The notes below the pieces were generated by a model. It did not search any database. It saw only the letters and a list, made by a program, of their open reading frames with translations, and was not told where the DNA came from. Shown here piece by piece: positions 51,024 to 58,356 of a stretch of 64,000 nt of DNA. Origin of the DNA: Herbidospora yilanensis (GTDB taxonomy: Bacteria; Actinomycetota; Actinomycetes; Streptosporangiales; Streptosporangiaceae); contig NZ_BBXE01000017.1 of the NCBI RefSeq assembly GCF_001570565.1, positions 62,001 to 126,000 on the forward strand, in the 5' to 3' direction. The first letter of the stretch is position 1, and every line of letters begins with the position of its first letter. Both the position numbers and the translations under genes were made by a program.

Positions 51024-51832
51024 CGCCACAACGCGACCCACTGGTCGGGGTGGACGTGTCCCACGACGGCGTCGCGGGGCACCCCCGCCGCCGACAGGGC
51101 GGCGTCCACCCCCTCGTACCGGGTCTTCAGCGAGGCCCGCACCGAACCGCCGGTCCCGCCGAAGCCGAGCTCGACCAGCCGCCGGTAGGAGCCCCGGTCG
51201 CACACCAGCGGCTCGGGCCTGCGCTCGATCCGCAGGATCGCCGAGTCGACCGACGGCACCGGGCGGAACGACTCCCGGAAGACGGTGTGCCCGAGCCGCC
51301 AGTGGAACCACGGCCACGACTCGACCGTGACCAGGCTCCAGCGGCCGTAGTCGCCGGTGCGCTTGCGGGCGTACTCCCGCTGGGTCAGTAGCGTCGCCGA
51401 CGATAGATCCGGCGCCCGAAGACACCAGTCGACGATCTTCGAAGTGACCGAATAGGGAATGTTCCCCACCACCGCGAACGGCTCCCGTGGTACCCGCGCA
51501 CGCGTGAAATCACCTCTCACCACTTCGATGGCCGGATCGTCTTGCGTACGGGAGGCGAGCCGCCCCGCGAGCCGGGGGTCGATCTCGTAGGCGACCACCC
51601 GCGCGGCCACCTCGGCCAGCGCGAACGTGAGCGCGCCCTCCCCCGCGCCGGGCTCCAGCACGAGCCCCTCCGGCGCGGCGGCCTTCACCATCAGTTCGAC
51701 GGCGTGCCGGTCGACCAGGAAGTTCTGCGAGAGCGTCCGGCGCGCGCCGTCGGCGGGCGTGCGGCCGCCACCGCTGTTCCTGGCCTTCTTCTGGGTATGC
51801 GAATAGTTTCCGTGCGCGAAATTCTGCGCCAC
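51011..51832 (-). CDS. erm: 23S rRNA adenine-N6-methyltransferase, Erm family
   Basis: A 273-residue Erm methyltransferase that should methylate A2058 and confer macrolide-lincosamide-streptogramin B resistance. ARRTLSQNFLVDRHAV opens the core, SAM motif I is LVLEPGAGEGALTFAL, acidic motif AYEIDPRLA, catalytic motif VGNIPYSVTSKIVDW, then HTVFRESFRPVPSVDSAIL. A basic 30-residue N-terminal arm (YSHTQKKARNSGGGRTPADG) precedes the core, as in several actinomycete Erm proteins. The GTG at 51830-51832 follows AAGGGC, which can pair with an upstream GCCCTT. A leader peptide gene and two hairpins lie upstream, the classic set-up for attenuation. Confidence 0.9.
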   Translation of the reverse strand: MAQNFAHGNYSHTQKKARNSGGGRTPADGARRTLSQNFLVDRHAVELMVKAAAPEGLVLEPGAGEGALTFALAEVAARVVAYEIDPRLAGRLASRTQDDPAIEVVRGDFTRARVPREPFAVVGNIPYSVTSKIVDWCLRAPDLSSATLLTQREYARKRTGDYGRWSLVTVESWPWFHWRLGHTVFRESFRPVPSVDSAILRIERRPEPLVCDRGSYRRLVELGFGGTGGSVRASLKTRYEGVDAALSAAGVPRDAVVGHVHPDQWVALWRHLC

Positions 51833-51850
51833 AGCACTGCCCTTCTGGGT

Positions 51851-51875
51851 CTTCGAGATTCATGGGGTCTCGAAG
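51851..51875 (-). promoter_or_regulatory. Attenuator hairpin 2, sequesters the erm ribosome-binding region
   Basis: CTTCGAGA-N9-TCTCGAAG is a perfect 8-bp stem. It is extended by an outer pairing of GCCCTT with the erm Shine-Dalgarno AAGGGC, which would hide the start of erm. Confidence 0.65.
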
Positions 51876-51892
51876 GGCCCTGGGCGCGCCTG

Positions 51893-51932
51893 GGACGCGA
51901 AATGCCCTCAGTTCAGAGAATGAATCGCGTCC
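51893..51932 (-). promoter_or_regulatory. Attenuator hairpin 1 between leader peptide and erm
   Basis: GGACGCGA (51893-51900) pairs perfectly with TCGCGTCC (51925-51932), loop 24 bases. It begins one base after the leader stop codon, so a ribosome stalled in the leader would change the folding downstream. Confidence 0.6.
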
Positions 51933-51933
51933 G

Positions 51934-51999
51934 CTAGCGGGCCAGAGCCCGGCCGTGGCGGATGCGAATGAAGAAGGGGCAGCAGAATGCAGAAGCCAT
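51934..51999 (-). CDS. Erm leader peptide (21 codons, leaderless)
   Basis: ATG at 51997-51999 opens a 21-residue frame, MASAFCCPFFIRIRHG then five more residues, ending TAG at 51934-51936. The internal RIR is an Arg-x-Arg motif of the kind at which macrolide-bound ribosomes stall in Erm leader peptides of the ErmDL class. A -10-like TACAGT ends seven bases before this ATG, so transcription would start at or next to it. The frame also extends upstream to an ATG at 52017, which would add six residues but would lie in the promoter. Two hairpins separate it from erm. Not matched to a database entry. Confidence 0.65.
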   Translation of the reverse strand: MASAFCCPFFIRIRHGRALAR

Positions 52000-52006
52000 G
52001 CGGGTC

Positions 52007-52036
52007 ACTGTAGACATGGGGGAATGGCGCGGACAA
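52007..52036 (-). promoter_or_regulatory. Predicted promoter of the erm leader
   Basis: On the minus strand TTGTCC (52031-52036), 18-base spacer, TACAGT (52007-52012). AAAT a few bases upstream of the -35 hexamer would fit a WhiB7-type promoter, which many actinomycete erm genes use; that link is inference. Confidence 0.55.
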
Positions 52037-52157
52037 AGCATTTACCGGGCCCCGTGACCCGTGACGGCGGGCCGCCTGGAGCGGGCGGCCGGCGCCGGTG
52101 GAGGGCCCGGACGGGGGTCGGCGGGCGGTGCCGGGCGGGCGGGAGCCGTAACCGGAA

Positions 52158-52424
52158 CTAGAAGGGAACCGCCGCCGCGTCGTTGTGGAAGGCCATCACC
52201 AGCAGCATCGCGATCAACGTCGCGATCAGCAACCAGCTCACCGCGATCACCACCGTCGACCGCCGCCACCGGCGTCTCTTCTTGTCGGTGCGGCGGCGAT
52301 TGCGCTCGCCGCGCTCCACCCGCTCGTTGAACGACTCTAAACGGGCGGCCAGCCGCGGATCCTCGTCTGTGAGGTGCCGCTCGATCATCGCCAGCATCCG
52401 CTCCTCGTCTTGCGACCAGGACAT
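52158..52424 (-). CDS. DUF3040 small membrane protein
   Basis: An 88-residue protein. The start MSWSQDEERMLAMIERHLTDEDPRLAARLESF is the DUF3040 signature; a basic stretch and one helix (STVVIAVSWLLIATLIAMLLVMAF) follow. The family is restricted to actinobacteria and has no known function. GGGAGGTG stands just upstream of the ATG. Confidence 0.9.
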   Translation of the reverse strand: MSWSQDEERMLAMIERHLTDEDPRLAARLESFNERVERGERNRRRTDKKRRRWRRSTVVIAVSWLLIATLIAMLLVMAFHNDAAAVPF

Positions 52425-52533
52425 GGCGCACCTCCCAGGGATGCAAGGTGTGTGCGGACGTCGTTCCCCCTAAAGAAGATCGTTAGCCGTTTGGTGGGGT
52501 GCGATTTGCCCCCGCTTTCCGTTGCGATCATGA

Positions 52534-52549
52534 TCGAACAGGTGTTCCA
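52534..52549 (+). promoter_or_regulatory. LexA/SOS box candidate
   Basis: TCGAACAGGTGTTCCA differs from the actinobacterial SOS consensus TCGAAC-N4-GTTCGA at one position. It ends eight bases before the radical SAM ATG, a place where bound LexA would block the promoter. Confidence 0.6.
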
Positions 52550-52557
52550 ATCATGGG

Positions 52558-53568
52558 ATGCGCTGGGACAACCTGCAACTCCTCCCCGAACGACCCGACA
52601 ACGCCCTGATCACCAAGGGTGCGGTCGTCCGCACGATCGACACGCCCGAGTTCCGCGGCGTCACCTTCTACGAGATCCACGCCCGCTCGATCGTCAACCG
52701 CGTCCCCGGCGCCGGCCGCGTCCCCTTCGAGTGGACCCTCAACCCCTACCGGGGCTGCACCCACGCCTGCCTCTACTGCTTCGCCCGCAACACCCACACC
52801 TACCTCGACCTCGACGCGGGCCACGACTTCGACACGAAGATCATCGTGAAGACCAACGCCGCCGAACTGCTGCGCCGCGAGCTCGCCGCGCAGCGCTGGC
52901 AGGGCGACCCCATCGCGATGGGCACCAACGTCGACCCCTACCAGCGGTGCGAGGGGCGCTACCGGCTGATGCCGGGCATCATCCGGGCCCTCACCGAGTT
53001 CGCCAACCCCTTCTCCGTCCTGACCAAGGGCACGCTCATCCTCCGCGACCTCGACCTGCTCACCGAGGCGGCCGGGCGGACGCGGGTGTCCACCGCCATG
53101 TCGATCGGCACCACCCACCCCGCCGCCTGGCGGGCCACCGAACCCGGCACCCCGAGCCCCCGCGCCCGGCTCGGCGCCGTCGCCACGCTCAACGAGGCCG
53201 GCATCCCCTGTTCGGTGCTGATGGCGCCGATCCTGCCCTACCTCACCGACTCCCCCGCCCAGCTCAGGGCGACCGTGAAGGAGATCGCCGAGGCGGGGGC
53301 CACCGGAGTGACCCCGCTGCTGCTCCACCTGCGCACCGGCGCGCGCGAATGGTGGCTCGACTGGCTGGCCCGCGAGCACCCCCGCCTGGTGCCGCGCTAC
53401 CGGGAGCTCTACGGGCGCGGCGCCTACGCGCCCAAGGCCTACCAGCGGCGGATCACCGCCCAGGTGGCCGAGCTGGCCCGGGAACACGGGATCGGGGAGC
53501 GCGCGGTCCGCCCGGCCGCCCGGCCGTCGCGGGCGCCGGAGGCGGAGCAACTCGGGCTGTTCCACTAG
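52558..53568 (+). CDS. Radical SAM protein, Rv2578c/SplB-like family
   Basis: A 336-residue radical SAM enzyme. The iron-sulfur motif is the CxxxCxxC of YRGCTHACLYCFAR; GNTHTYLDLD, KTNAAELL, MGTNVDPYQRCEG and VLTKGTLILRD are typical of the Rv2578c group, which is related in sequence to spore photoproduct lyase. ATG at 52558 (MRWDNLQLL). An SOS-like box sits directly upstream, so induction by DNA damage is plausible; a repair role is inferred, not shown. Followed after 71 bases by an ABC operon. Confidence 0.9.
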   Translation: MRWDNLQLLPERPDNALITKGAVVRTIDTPEFRGVTFYEIHARSIVNRVPGAGRVPFEWTLNPYRGCTHACLYCFARNTHTYLDLDAGHDFDTKIIVKTNAAELLRRELAAQRWQGDPIAMGTNVDPYQRCEGRYRLMPGIIRALTEFANPFSVLTKGTLILRDLDLLTEAAGRTRVSTAMSIGTTHPAAWRATEPGTPSPRARLGAVATLNEAGIPCSVLMAPILPYLTDSPAQLRATVKEIAEAGATGVTPLLLHLRTGAREWWLDWLAREHPRLVPRYRELYGRGAYAPKAYQRRITAQVAELAREHGIGERAVRPAARPSRAPEAEQLGLFH

Positions 53569-53639
53569 GACATTTGTCCCGCCGATCTCGGGATCCGGCT
53601 CCCTACGACCGCGCCGCCGCCGGAAATAGCGTCGTCGTC

Positions 53640-54335
53640 ATGACCGACGCCATCGTCATCCGGGGCCTGCGCAAGGCCTACCGGCACGTCCTCGCCGTCG
53701 ACGGCCTCAGCCTGACGGTCCCCCAGGGGCAGCGCCTGGCCCTGCTCGGGCCCAACGGCGCGGGCAAGACCACCACCATCAGCGTGCTGCTCGGGCTGCT
53801 CGCGCCCGACGCCGGCACCACCTCCGTCTTCGGCCGCGACTCGCGCTCGGCGGTGAACGACGGGCTCGTCGGGGTCATGCAGCAGGAGATCGGGCTGCCG
53901 CCCCGCGTCACCGTCCGCGAGATCGTGCGGTTCGCCCGCGCCGTCTTCCCCGCGCCCCTCCCCTACGACGAGATCCTCGCCCAGGCGGGGCTCGCCGGCC
54001 TCGACCGCACGCGGGTCGACCGGCTGTCGGGCGGGCAGCGCCAGCGGGTGCGGTTCGCCCTGGCCCTGGCCGGCGACCCGAAGCTGCTCGTGCTCGACGA
54101 ACCCACCGCCGGGCTCGACGTCGAGGCCCGCCGCGACTTCTGGGACGGCCTGTCGACCAGCGGCCGCACCGTCGTCTTCTCCAGCCACCACCTCGACGAG
54201 GCCGACCGGTTCGCCGACCGCATCGTCGTGCTGAACCGCGGCCGTCTCATCGCCGACGGCACCAGCGCCGAGATCAAGAAGGGCGGCGACCTCGAGGACG
54301 CCTTCCTCGCCCTCATCTCCGGGAGGATCGCATGA
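53640..54335 (+). CDS. ABC transporter ATP-binding protein
   Basis: A 231-residue ATPase. Walker A LGPNGAGKTTT, Q-loop VMQQEIGLP, signature RLSGGQRQRVRFALAL, Walker B LLVLDEPTAGLD, switch SSHHLDEA. It belongs to the CcmA/NatA-like export class. ATG 53640; the stop overlaps the permease ATG (ATGA). First gene of a four-gene operon: ATPase, permease, kinase, response regulator. Confidence 0.94.
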   Translation: MTDAIVIRGLRKAYRHVLAVDGLSLTVPQGQRLALLGPNGAGKTTTISVLLGLLAPDAGTTSVFGRDSRSAVNDGLVGVMQQEIGLPPRVTVREIVRFARAVFPAPLPYDEILAQAGLAGLDRTRVDRLSGGQRQRVRFALALAGDPKLLVLDEPTAGLDVEARRDFWDGLSTSGRTVVFSSHHLDEADRFADRIVVLNRGRLIADGTSAEIKKGGDLEDAFLALISGRIA

Positions 54336-55066
54336 CCGCCTACATCCGCCTCGAAGTCCGCAAGATGCTGCGCGACCACGGCTTCATCGTGATGAGCCTC
54401 ACCCTGCCGGTCGTCATGTACCTGATCTTCAGCAACCTCGCCATGGGCGCGCAGGGAGCCGAGGCGCAGGCCGCCGCCGCGGCGTGGAGCATGGTGGGCA
54501 TGGCCGCCTACGGCGCGCTCGGCGGCGCGTTCAGCAACGGCACCGGCACGAGCGAGGACAAGGCCCTCGGCTGGCTGGCCCAGCTCTCCGTGCTGCCCAT
54601 CCCGCCGTGGCGGGTCATCGCCGGGAAGGCCGCCACCGGCGCGATCATCGTGGTGCCCTCGATCCTGCTCGTCCTGACCGCCGGGGCGCTGGTCAACGGG
54701 GTGCCGCTGACGCCGTTCGAGTGGGTCGCGGTCACCCTGCTGTTGTGGATCGGCACGATCCCCTTCAGCCTGTTCGCCCTCGGCAACGCCTACCTGCTGA
54801 GCCCGCAGAACTCGGCCGCCGCCAACCTCGCCGGATACATCGCCCTGTCGATCGTCGGCGGCCTGTGGTTCCCGGCCGCGAACTTCCCCGGGTGGCTCCA
54901 GGCCGTGAGCGAGTGGAGCCCGGTGGCGGCGTACGCGAACCTGCCCTGGGCGGTGCTCTTCGGCGAGGCCCCCTCGCCGCGATCGGTGCTCCTCCTGCTG
55001 GGGTGGACCGCCGTCTTCACCCTCTACGCTTTGTACGGTTTCCGCCGGGCCGGGAGGAATGCATGA
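54332..55066 (+). CDS. ABC-2-type permease
   Basis: A 244-residue permease with six helices (GFIVMSLTLPVVMYLIFSNLAM, AAYGALGGAF, AIIVVPSILLVLTAGAL, WVAVTLLLWIGTIPFSLFALGNAYLL, LAGYIALSIVGGLWFPAANF, VLLLLGWTAVFTLYALYGF). The SVLPIPPWRVIAGK loop and the SPVAAYANLPWAVLF segment are typical of the permeases paired with DesK/DesR-type kinases. Overlaps the ATPase and kinase genes by four bases on each side. Confidence 0.93.
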   Translation: MTAYIRLEVRKMLRDHGFIVMSLTLPVVMYLIFSNLAMGAQGAEAQAAAAAWSMVGMAAYGALGGAFSNGTGTSEDKALGWLAQLSVLPIPPWRVIAGKAATGAIIVVPSILLVLTAGALVNGVPLTPFEWVAVTLLLWIGTIPFSLFALGNAYLLSPQNSAAANLAGYIALSIVGGLWFPAANFPGWLQAVSEWSPVAAYANLPWAVLFGEAPSPRSVLLLLGWTAVFTLYALYGFRRAGRNA

Positions 55067-56115
55067 CGAGCCGTCAGGGAGGGTTCACCTTCTGGGTCCT
55101 CCTCATGGCCCTGCCCGTCCTGGAAACGGCCGTCCGGCCCTCGATCCCCCGCTGGGCGGCCGTGGCCGCGATCATCGCCCTCTACCTGTGGACCGCCCGC
55201 AGCCAGTCGCACCTCGCCCTGGCCCTGCTCGGCGTCACGAGTTCGGCGGCCGCCCTGGCCTTCGGCGGCTCCTGGTCGTTCACGCTCACGATGAGCGCCA
55301 TCCTCACCGGAGCCGTCGTCCGCCGATGGCCCGGAGTGGCGCTGCTGGTGCCGCTCACCGCCGTCGCGGTCGTGGCCGCCGTCAGGAGCGACGTCGGGGC
55401 GCTGAACGTCGCCTTCTCCGGGTGGGGGGTGTTCGTCGCCGGGCTGGTGCCGTGGATCATCGTGCAGCTCTGGGACACCATCGCCGAACTCCAGGCCACC
55501 CGGAAGGAGCTCGCCCGGGTGGCCGTCTCGGAGGAGCGCCTGCGCTTCTCCCGCGACCTGCACGACCTGCTCGGCCACACCCTGTCCGTCATGGTCGTCA
55601 AGGCCGAGGTGGTCCGGCGGCTGGCCCCCCGCGACGGCGAGGCCGCCGCCCGGCAGGCCGCCGACATCGAGGAGATCGGCCGCCAGGCCCTCACCCAGGT
55701 CAGGGCCGCCGTCACCGGCTACCGGGGCCGCGGGCTCGACGCCGAGCTCGCCTCCGCCCGCGACGCGCTGACCGCCGCCGGCATCGAGCTGACCGTACGG
55801 AGCCCGCGGAGCCCGCTCACGCCCGAGACCGACGCCCTGCTCGGCTGGGCGGTGCGCGAGGGCGTCACCAACGTGATCCGCCACAGCACCGCCCGGACCT
55901 GCGCCATCACCCTCGTCGTGGGCGCCGGTGACGGTGACGGCGCCGAGCTGACCATCGCCGACGACGGCACCGGGGTCACCGGGCCCGCGTCCGGGAACGG
56001 GCTCGGCGGCCTGCGCGAACGCGTCGAGGCGGCGGGCGGCCGGTTCACCGCCGGGAACGCCCCCGCCGGGGGGTTCGCGCTGACCGTCGGCGTCCCGGAA
56101 GGAGCCACCCCCTGA
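55063..56115 (+). CDS. Sensor histidine kinase, DesK-like
   Basis: A 350-residue kinase with five or six N-terminal helices and no large outer loop, then RFSRDLHDLLGHTLSVMVVKAEVV (phosphoacceptor His in DLHDLLGH, the DesK-type box), and an ATPase domain with AVREGVTNVIRHSTA, DDGTGVTGP and NGLGGLRERVEAAGG. DesK relatives sense membrane fluidity. ATG overlaps the permease stop; its own stop shares a base with the response-regulator ATG (TGATG). The exporter encoded upstream is its likely target or co-sensor. Confidence 0.93.
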   Translation: MTSRQGGFTFWVLLMALPVLETAVRPSIPRWAAVAAIIALYLWTARSQSHLALALLGVTSSAAALAFGGSWSFTLTMSAILTGAVVRRWPGVALLVPLTAVAVVAAVRSDVGALNVAFSGWGVFVAGLVPWIIVQLWDTIAELQATRKELARVAVSEERLRFSRDLHDLLGHTLSVMVVKAEVVRRLAPRDGEAAARQAADIEEIGRQALTQVRAAVTGYRGRGLDAELASARDALTAAGIELTVRSPRSPLTPETDALLGWAVREGVTNVIRHSTARTCAITLVVGAGDGDGAELTIADDGTGVTGPASGNGLGGLRERVEAAGGRFTAGNAPAGGFALTVGVPEGATP

Positions 56116-56720
56116 TGATCCGTGTGCTGCTGGCCGAAGACCAGGGCATGATGCGCGGCGCCCTGGCCCTGCTGCTCGGCCTCGAACCCGACATGGAGGT
56201 CGTCGCCCAGGTCGGCGACGGCACCGAGGTCGTGCCCGCCGCCCTGGCGGCGCGGCCCGACGTCGCCCTGCTCGACATCGAGATGCCCGGCCGCGGCGGT
56301 CTGGAGGCCGCCGCCGACCTGCGCGACCGGCTGCCCGCCTGCCGGGTGCTGATCCTCACCACGTTCGGCCGCCCCGGCTACCTGCGCCGGGCCATGGACG
56401 CCGGGGCCCGCGGCTTCCTCGTCAAGGACGGCCCCGTCGAGGACCTCGCCGACGCCATCCGCCGGGTGCTGCGCGGCGAACGTGTCGTCGACCCCGCGCT
56501 GGCCGCCGCCGCGTTGTCGGCCGGCCCGAGCCCGCTGACCGAGCGGGAACGCGAGATCCTCGCCATCGCCGGCGACGGCACCACGATCGCCGACCTCGCC
56601 GCCCGCCTCCACCTGTCGGAGAGCACGGTCCGCAACTACCTGTCGTCGGCCATCGGCAAGACCGGCACCCGCAACCGCGTCGAGGCCGCCGGGGTCGCCC
56701 GCCGGAAGGGCTGGCTCTAG
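56115..56720 (+). CDS. Response regulator, DesR-like NarL family
   Basis: A 201-residue regulator: receiver with VLLAEDQGMMRGAL, Asp in VALLDIEMPG, ILTTFGRPGYL and LVKDGP; output LTEREREILAIAGDGTTIADLAARLHLSESTVRNYLSSAIGKTGTRNR, the shortened LuxR-type domain of DesR. Last gene of the ABC/two-component operon. Convergent four-base overlap with the third ECF42 gene. Confidence 0.94.
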   Translation: MIRVLLAEDQGMMRGALALLLGLEPDMEVVAQVGDGTEVVPAALAARPDVALLDIEMPGRGGLEAAADLRDRLPACRVLILTTFGRPGYLRRAMDAGARGFLVKDGPVEDLADAIRRVLRGERVVDPALAAAALSAGPSPLTEREREILAIAGDGTTIADLAARLHLSESTVRNYLSSAIGKTGTRNRVEAAGVARRKGWL

Positions 56721-57952
56721 CCCGCCAGCCGGTCGCGGCGGCGCGTCAGGGCGGCGATCTCCGCGCTGTTGCCCGCCAGCTCGATCGCCCTGTCGTACGC
56801 CGCCCGCGACTCCCCGCTACGGCCGAGCCGGCGGAGCAGGTCGGCGCGGGTCGCGTGGAAGGGGCAGTAGCCCGCGAGGTCCCCGCCGAGACGGTCGACG
56901 GCCGCCAGCGCCACGTCGGGCCCGTCGAGCTCGGCGACCGCAACCGCCCGGTTGAGCGCGACGACCGGCGAACGGTCGAGGCGGACGAGCTGGTCGTACA
57001 GGGCGACGATCTGCGACCAGTCGGTGTCGCGGACGTCGCGGGCGGAGGTGTGCACCGCGTTGATCGCCGCGAGGATCTGGTAGCGGCCCGGCGGCTCCCC
57101 GGTGGCCAGGCGTTCGCGCACCAGCCGGTGGCCCTCGGCGACGAGGCCGGCGTCCCAGGCCCCGCGGTCCTGCTCGTCGAGGGTGACCAGCTCGCCGGTC
57201 CGGGAGAGCCGGGCGGCGCGGCGGGCCTCGATGAGGAGCATCAGCGCCAGCAGCCCCGCCACCTCCCCGTCGCCCGGCAGGAGGGCCCGTACCAGCCGGG
57301 TGAGCCGGATCGCCTCGGCGGTCAGGCCGGGCCGCACCGGATCGGTCCCGGGACCGGTCGCCAGATAGCCCTCGTTGAAGACGAGGAACAGGACGGCGAG
57401 CACCCCGGAGACGCGCTCCGGGAGATCCTCCGCCGACGGCACCCGATAGGGCACGCGGGCGTCCCTGATCTTGGCCTTGGCGCGGGTGATGCGCCGCTCC
57501 ATCGCGGTCTCCCGGACCAGGAAGGCACGGGCGATCTCGGGCACGGTGAGCCCGGCGACCATGCGCAGCGTCAGCGCCACCCGGGTCTCCGTCGCGAGCG
57601 CCGGATGGCAGCAGGTGAAGATCAGCCGCAGCCGCGCGTCGTCGACGGCGCCGAGGGGCTCGGGCGGATCGTCGTCGTGGAGCATCCGAGCCTCCCGGTG
57701 CCGGTCGTCCCGCTTGCTCTCGCGGCGGACGCGGTCGATCGCCCGGCGGTTGGCGGTCAGGGTCAGCCAGGCGGCGGGGTTGGGCGGCACACCGTCGCGG
57801 GGCCACCGCTCGACGGCGGCCGCGAACGCCTCGGCCGCCGCCTCCTCGGCGATGTCGAGATCGCCGAACCGCCTGGTCAGGGCGGCGATCACGCGTGCCC
57901 ACTCGTCACGGTGGGCCCGGGTGATCGCCTCGCGGACGTCGGCGCCGGTCAC
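56717..57952 (-). CDS. ECF42-group RNA polymerase sigma factor 3
   Basis: A 411-residue ECF42 factor. Region 2: ALTRRFGDLDIAEEAAAEAFAAAVERWPRDG; region 4: TRVALTLRMVAGLTVPEIARAFLVRETAMERRITRAKAKI. Extension: VLFLVFNEGYLATGPG, LDEQDRGAWDAGLV, VVALNRAVAVAELDGPDVALAAVD. GTG at 57950-57952 overlaps the DGPF stop. Third member of this group within 23 kb and the one with the clearest cognate promoter. Confidence 0.92.
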   Translation of the reverse strand: MTGADVREAITRAHRDEWARVIAALTRRFGDLDIAEEAAAEAFAAAVERWPRDGVPPNPAAWLTLTANRRAIDRVRRESKRDDRHREARMLHDDDPPEPLGAVDDARLRLIFTCCHPALATETRVALTLRMVAGLTVPEIARAFLVRETAMERRITRAKAKIRDARVPYRVPSAEDLPERVSGVLAVLFLVFNEGYLATGPGTDPVRPGLTAEAIRLTRLVRALLPGDGEVAGLLALMLLIEARRAARLSRTGELVTLDEQDRGAWDAGLVAEGHRLVRERLATGEPPGRYQILAAINAVHTSARDVRDTDWSQIVALYDQLVRLDRSPVVALNRAVAVAELDGPDVALAAVDRLGGDLAGYCPFHATRADLLRRLGRSGESRAAYDRAIELAGNSAEIAALTRRRDRLAG

Positions 57953-58272
57953 AGGAACGGCCGGACCTCGACCTTGCGGTTGCAGGCCCGCGACCCCTCG
58001 GCGGCGAGCCCGAGCGCCACGTCGAGGTCGGCGGCCTCGATGATCCAGAAGCCCGCGAGGAACTCCTTGGACTCCACGAAGGGCCCGTCGGTGACCAGCC
58101 TCTCGCCGCCCCGGTTGTCGATCACGGTGGCCGTCGCGGGGGCGCCGAGGCCCCCGGCGAAGACCCAGTGGCCCTCGGCGACCAGGCGATCGTTGAAGAC
58201 GTCGATCGCGGCCTCCTCCTCGGCGGTGGCCCGGCCCTCTTCGTCGAAGATCACGGAAACGAGGTACTGCAT
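57949..58272 (-). CDS. DGPF-motif protein, partner of ECF42 sigma factor 3
   Basis: A 107-residue YCII-like protein. Start MQYLVSVIFDEEGRAT, motif LVTDGPFVESKEFLAGFWIIEA. The ATG at 58270-58272 stands nine bases after AGGAG; the ATG at 58281 would touch it and is rejected. Its stop overlaps the sigma GTG. An ECF42-type promoter lies 55 bases upstream, so the operon is probably autoregulated. Confidence 0.9.
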   Translation of the reverse strand: MQYLVSVIFDEEGRATAEEEAAIDVFNDRLVAEGHWVFAGGLGAPATATVIDNRGGERLVTDGPFVESKEFLAGFWIIEAADLDVALGLAAEGSRACNRKVEVRPFL

Positions 58273-58326
58273 GCGGATCATCTCCTGCGCTGGGGGCGCC
58301 CCTCGCGGGCGGCCCTTCACCTCTTC

Positions 58327-58353
58327 GACGAAGACCCCCGCCCGGATCCGACA
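58327..58353 (-). promoter_or_regulatory. ECF42-type promoter
   Basis: On the minus strand TGTCGG (58348-58353), 17-base spacer, CGTC (58327-58330). This is one base from the ECF42 consensus I recall from Streptomyces venezuelae (TGTCGA and CGA/TC). It lies in front of the DGPF3-ECF42 operon. Confidence 0.6.
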
Positions 58354-58356
58354 ACT

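Noticed and set aside
51510-51863. 117-codon frame starting inside erm hairpin 2 and running through erm
   Set aside because: Overlaps the erm reading frame entirely; the ATG is in the hairpin loop. It is more likely part of the attenuator than a gene.
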